DNA of 13,801 nt from Bacteroidaceae bacterium (GTDB lineage Bacteria; Bacteroidota; Bacteroidia; Bacteroidales; Bacteroidaceae). The stretch spans positions 1 to 13,801 of the forward strand of contig JAFZUB010000002.1 in the NCBI GenBank assembly GCA_017618515.1. The letters run 5' to 3'. Below the pieces are notes generated by a model. That model ran no database searches. It was not told where the DNA came from and saw only the letters and a list, made by a program, of their open reading frames with translations. Made by a program: the position numbers and the translations under genes. Positions 13,713 to 13,801 of the stretch are shown here, one piece after another (the stretch's first letter is position 1; every line of letters begins with the position of its first letter).

Positions 13713-13801
13713 TCTAGGCTTCCTCTTAAACTTCCCCATTATGCTGTCCCACTTCAAGCGGATGACACCAAACATGGCTTCGCCGAAGATACCGCCGCTC
13801 A
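13701..13801 (-). CDS. C-terminal end of a GT2 polyprenol-phosphate mannose synthase-like protein (5' end outside window)
   Basis: Only the last 32 residues are present: SGGIFGEAMFGVIRLKWDSI followed by MGKFKRKPRVES and a TAG stop. The 'G.IFGEA.FGV..LK' pattern resembles the C-terminal helix of family 2 glycosyltransferases of the DPM1 (polyprenol monophosphomannose synthase) type, which in Bacteroides I recall being encoded next to a dihydroorotase. The match is short and rests on memory. The last residues (RVES) and the stop codon come from a heptamer array. It is 16 bases upstream of pyrC on the same strand, probably the same transcript. Confidence 0.6.
   Translation of the reverse strand, partial: SGGIFGEAMFGVIRLKWDSIMGKFKRKPRVES

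Overview
The window looks like chromosomal DNA of a member of the Bacteroidales (Bacteroidota), plausibly a Prevotella-like genus. Support: a TonB-dependent receptor with an N-terminal carboxypeptidase-regulatory-like domain, TAnnTTTG-type -7 promoter elements, starts mostly lacking Shine-Dalgarno sites, and a trmD/ligA divergent pair. No tRNA, rRNA, IS element or CRISPR array was seen. There is no gene-free stretch over 300 bases.

Layout. (1) 1-2707, minus strand: trmD, then a TonB-dependent receptor running off the left edge, overlapping by 14 bases. (2) 2708-2785: short divergent promoter region. (3) 2786-6059, plus strand: ligA, ending in a putative sliding-clamp-binding motif, followed by a DUF6055-like protein with HExxH. 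(4) 6061-6096: strong bidirectional terminator between convergent genes. (5) 6103-7011, minus: M48 metalloprotease lipoprotein with its own promoter at the end of the next gene. (6) 7137-13801, minus: a probable operon reading from the right edge: C-terminus of a GT2 polyprenol-phosphate-mannose-synthase-like protein, pyrC (dihydroorotase), a free-standing methionine-synthase reactivation domain, a membrane metallophosphoesterase, a PlsC-type acyltransferase, an MBOAT O-acyltransferase and an SGNH-like partner. The last two suggest acetylation of a cell-surface or exported glycan; pyrC and the MetH-activation protein are housekeeping genes.

The most unusual feature is a set of short tandem micro-arrays scattered through regions 3, 5 and 6. 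Most have a 7-base period, with a few of 6 or 8. Their consensus units are unrelated (GTTAGGA, GAGAGTC, GAAAAGT, GATGGAT, GTTATAG, ATTAAAC). They lie either at gene junctions, where they supply stop codons, a start codon and leader sequence, or inside genes, in frame. In-gene copies sit in linkers or loops (ligA, MBOAT gene, metH-activation gene, pyrC). There they encode 7- or 8-residue peptide repeats, and units that would create stop codons are absent from the dangerous phase. This looks like a dispersed short-repeat system that genes have absorbed; its mechanism is unknown from this window.
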